Assembly: GCA_027019885.1 (NCBI GenBank)
Contig: JALUWC010000495.1
Coordinates: 1-7,142 of the forward strand
Origin: Geoglobus sp.
GTDB taxonomy: Archaea; Halobacteriota; Archaeoglobi; Archaeoglobales; Archaeoglobaceae
Direction of reading: 5' to 3'
Length of the DNA stretch: 7,142 nt
The translations under genes and the position numbers were made by a program. The notes beneath the pieces were generated by a model, which was not told the DNA's origin, searched no databases, and worked only from the letters and a program-made list of their open reading frames with translations. This document shows, piece after piece, positions 6,865 to 7,142 of the stretch (positions are counted from its first letter, which is position 1; each line of letters starts with the position of its first letter).

Positions 6865-7142
6865 TCAGGCTTTATCCTCATTTTTTCCGATATTTTCCGG
6901 AGAGCTCATGCTTCTGTTCAGCTCCTCAATGTACTCAAGCAGAGCCTTTCTCCCGTTCTCAGTTATGTGAAAGTAAGTTTTTGGCTTTTTTCCCTCAAAA
7001 ACCTTTTCCATTCTGGCATATCCAGCATCGCACAGCTTCTGCATGTGGACACTCAGATTACCATCTGTTGTTTTCAATCTTTCTTTTAGATACCTGAAGC
7101 TCGCCTTTTCAACTCCTGAGAGTATTGCAAGGGCAAGAACTC
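6865..7142 (-). CDS. Winged-helix DNA-binding transcriptional regulator (5' truncated)
   Basis: The gene enters from the right edge; 91 residues and the TGA stop are visible. The frame is open beyond the TTG at 7077, back to the edge, so that TTG is internal. The visible part matches a winged-helix domain of the HTH_34 (PF13601)/MarR-like type: ILSGVEKASFRYLKERL, then recognition-helix TTDGNLSVHMQKLCDAGY, a wing with VFEGKKPKTYFHIT, then ENGRKALLEYIEELNR. The GNLS-H--L--AGY and GKKPKTY--T--GR pattern is characteristic of small archaeal repressors of about 90-110 residues, so only a few residues are probably missing. The tail after about visible residue 75 is polar and variable. No ligand-binding domain is seen. 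It ends back to back with the small membrane protein gene; its target is unknown. Confidence 0.88.
   Translation of the reverse strand, partial: VLALAILSGVEKASFRYLKERLKTTDGNLSVHMQKLCDAGYARMEKVFEGKKPKTYFHITENGRKALLEYIEELNRSMSSPENIGKNEDKA
6870..6896 (+). terminator. Probable T-rich terminator of the small membrane protein gene
   Basis: A T6 run (6881-6886) and a following TTTT lie 17-31 bases past the TAG stop. T-tracts of this length are typical of archaeal factor-independent termination. They lie within the coding end of the convergent regulator gene, so the two transcripts would overlap. Confidence 0.35.

Noticed and set aside
6865..7077. Regulator gene starting at TTG 7077
   Set aside because: The frame continues to the window edge and encodes the first helices of the winged-helix fold, so TTG here is an internal Leu codon.
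1..7142. CRISPR, tRNA, rRNA, IS element or phage content
   Set aside because: No regularly spaced repeats, cloverleaf-like segments, transposase motifs or paired terminal repeats were found on reading both strands.

Overview
The window looks like chromosomal DNA of a hyperthermophilic or thermophilic euryarchaeon, most likely an Archaeoglobus-type organism (Archaeoglobales). The signs are AGG/AGA arginine and ATA isoleucine codons, BRE/TATA promoters, GGAGGTG-type ribosome sites, tightly packed ATGA-overlapping genes, and a DUF2298 (YYY) membrane protein of a kind found mainly in archaea and Chloroflexi. The genus is inferred from protein style and was not confirmed by a search. No rRNA, tRNA, CRISPR array, IS element or long repeat was seen.

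Left block (1-2898, + strand): a 5'-truncated gene encodes the end of a GT2 (GT-A fold) glycosyltransferase domain fused to an eight-helix UPF0104/LPG-synthase-TM (flippase-like) domain. It overlaps by 4 bases (ATGA) a 608-residue DUF2298/YYY membrane protein that resembles GT-C polyprenol-phosphate-sugar-dependent glycosyltransferases. Together they suggest a small lipid-linked sugar pathway: charge the carrier, move it across the membrane, transfer the sugar outside.

Central block (2903-6480, - strand): a compact operon in the order ilvB (acetolactate synthase catalytic subunit), ilvN (regulatory ACT subunit), then a radical SAM protein of unknown function. The ilvB-ilvN gap is 3 bases with a strong Shine-Dalgarno inside the ilvB end. 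The ilvN-radical SAM junction is an ATGA overlap. IlvB and IlvN carry out and regulate the first common step of valine, leucine and isoleucine synthesis. The radical SAM gene sits where ilvC is often found. The operon ends tail to tail with the DUF2298 gene, 4 bases apart.

Control region (6481-6672): a divergent intergenic region with one BRE/TATA element facing each way. The ilvB promoter predicts a leader of about 88 nt holding a T7 tract and a 14-codon upstream ORF that overlaps the ilvB start. The rightward promoter predicts a leaderless mRNA.

Right end (6673-7142): a 63-residue two-helix membrane protein (+) that abuts, with no gap, the end of a convergent winged-helix regulator gene (-) whose start lies outside the window.
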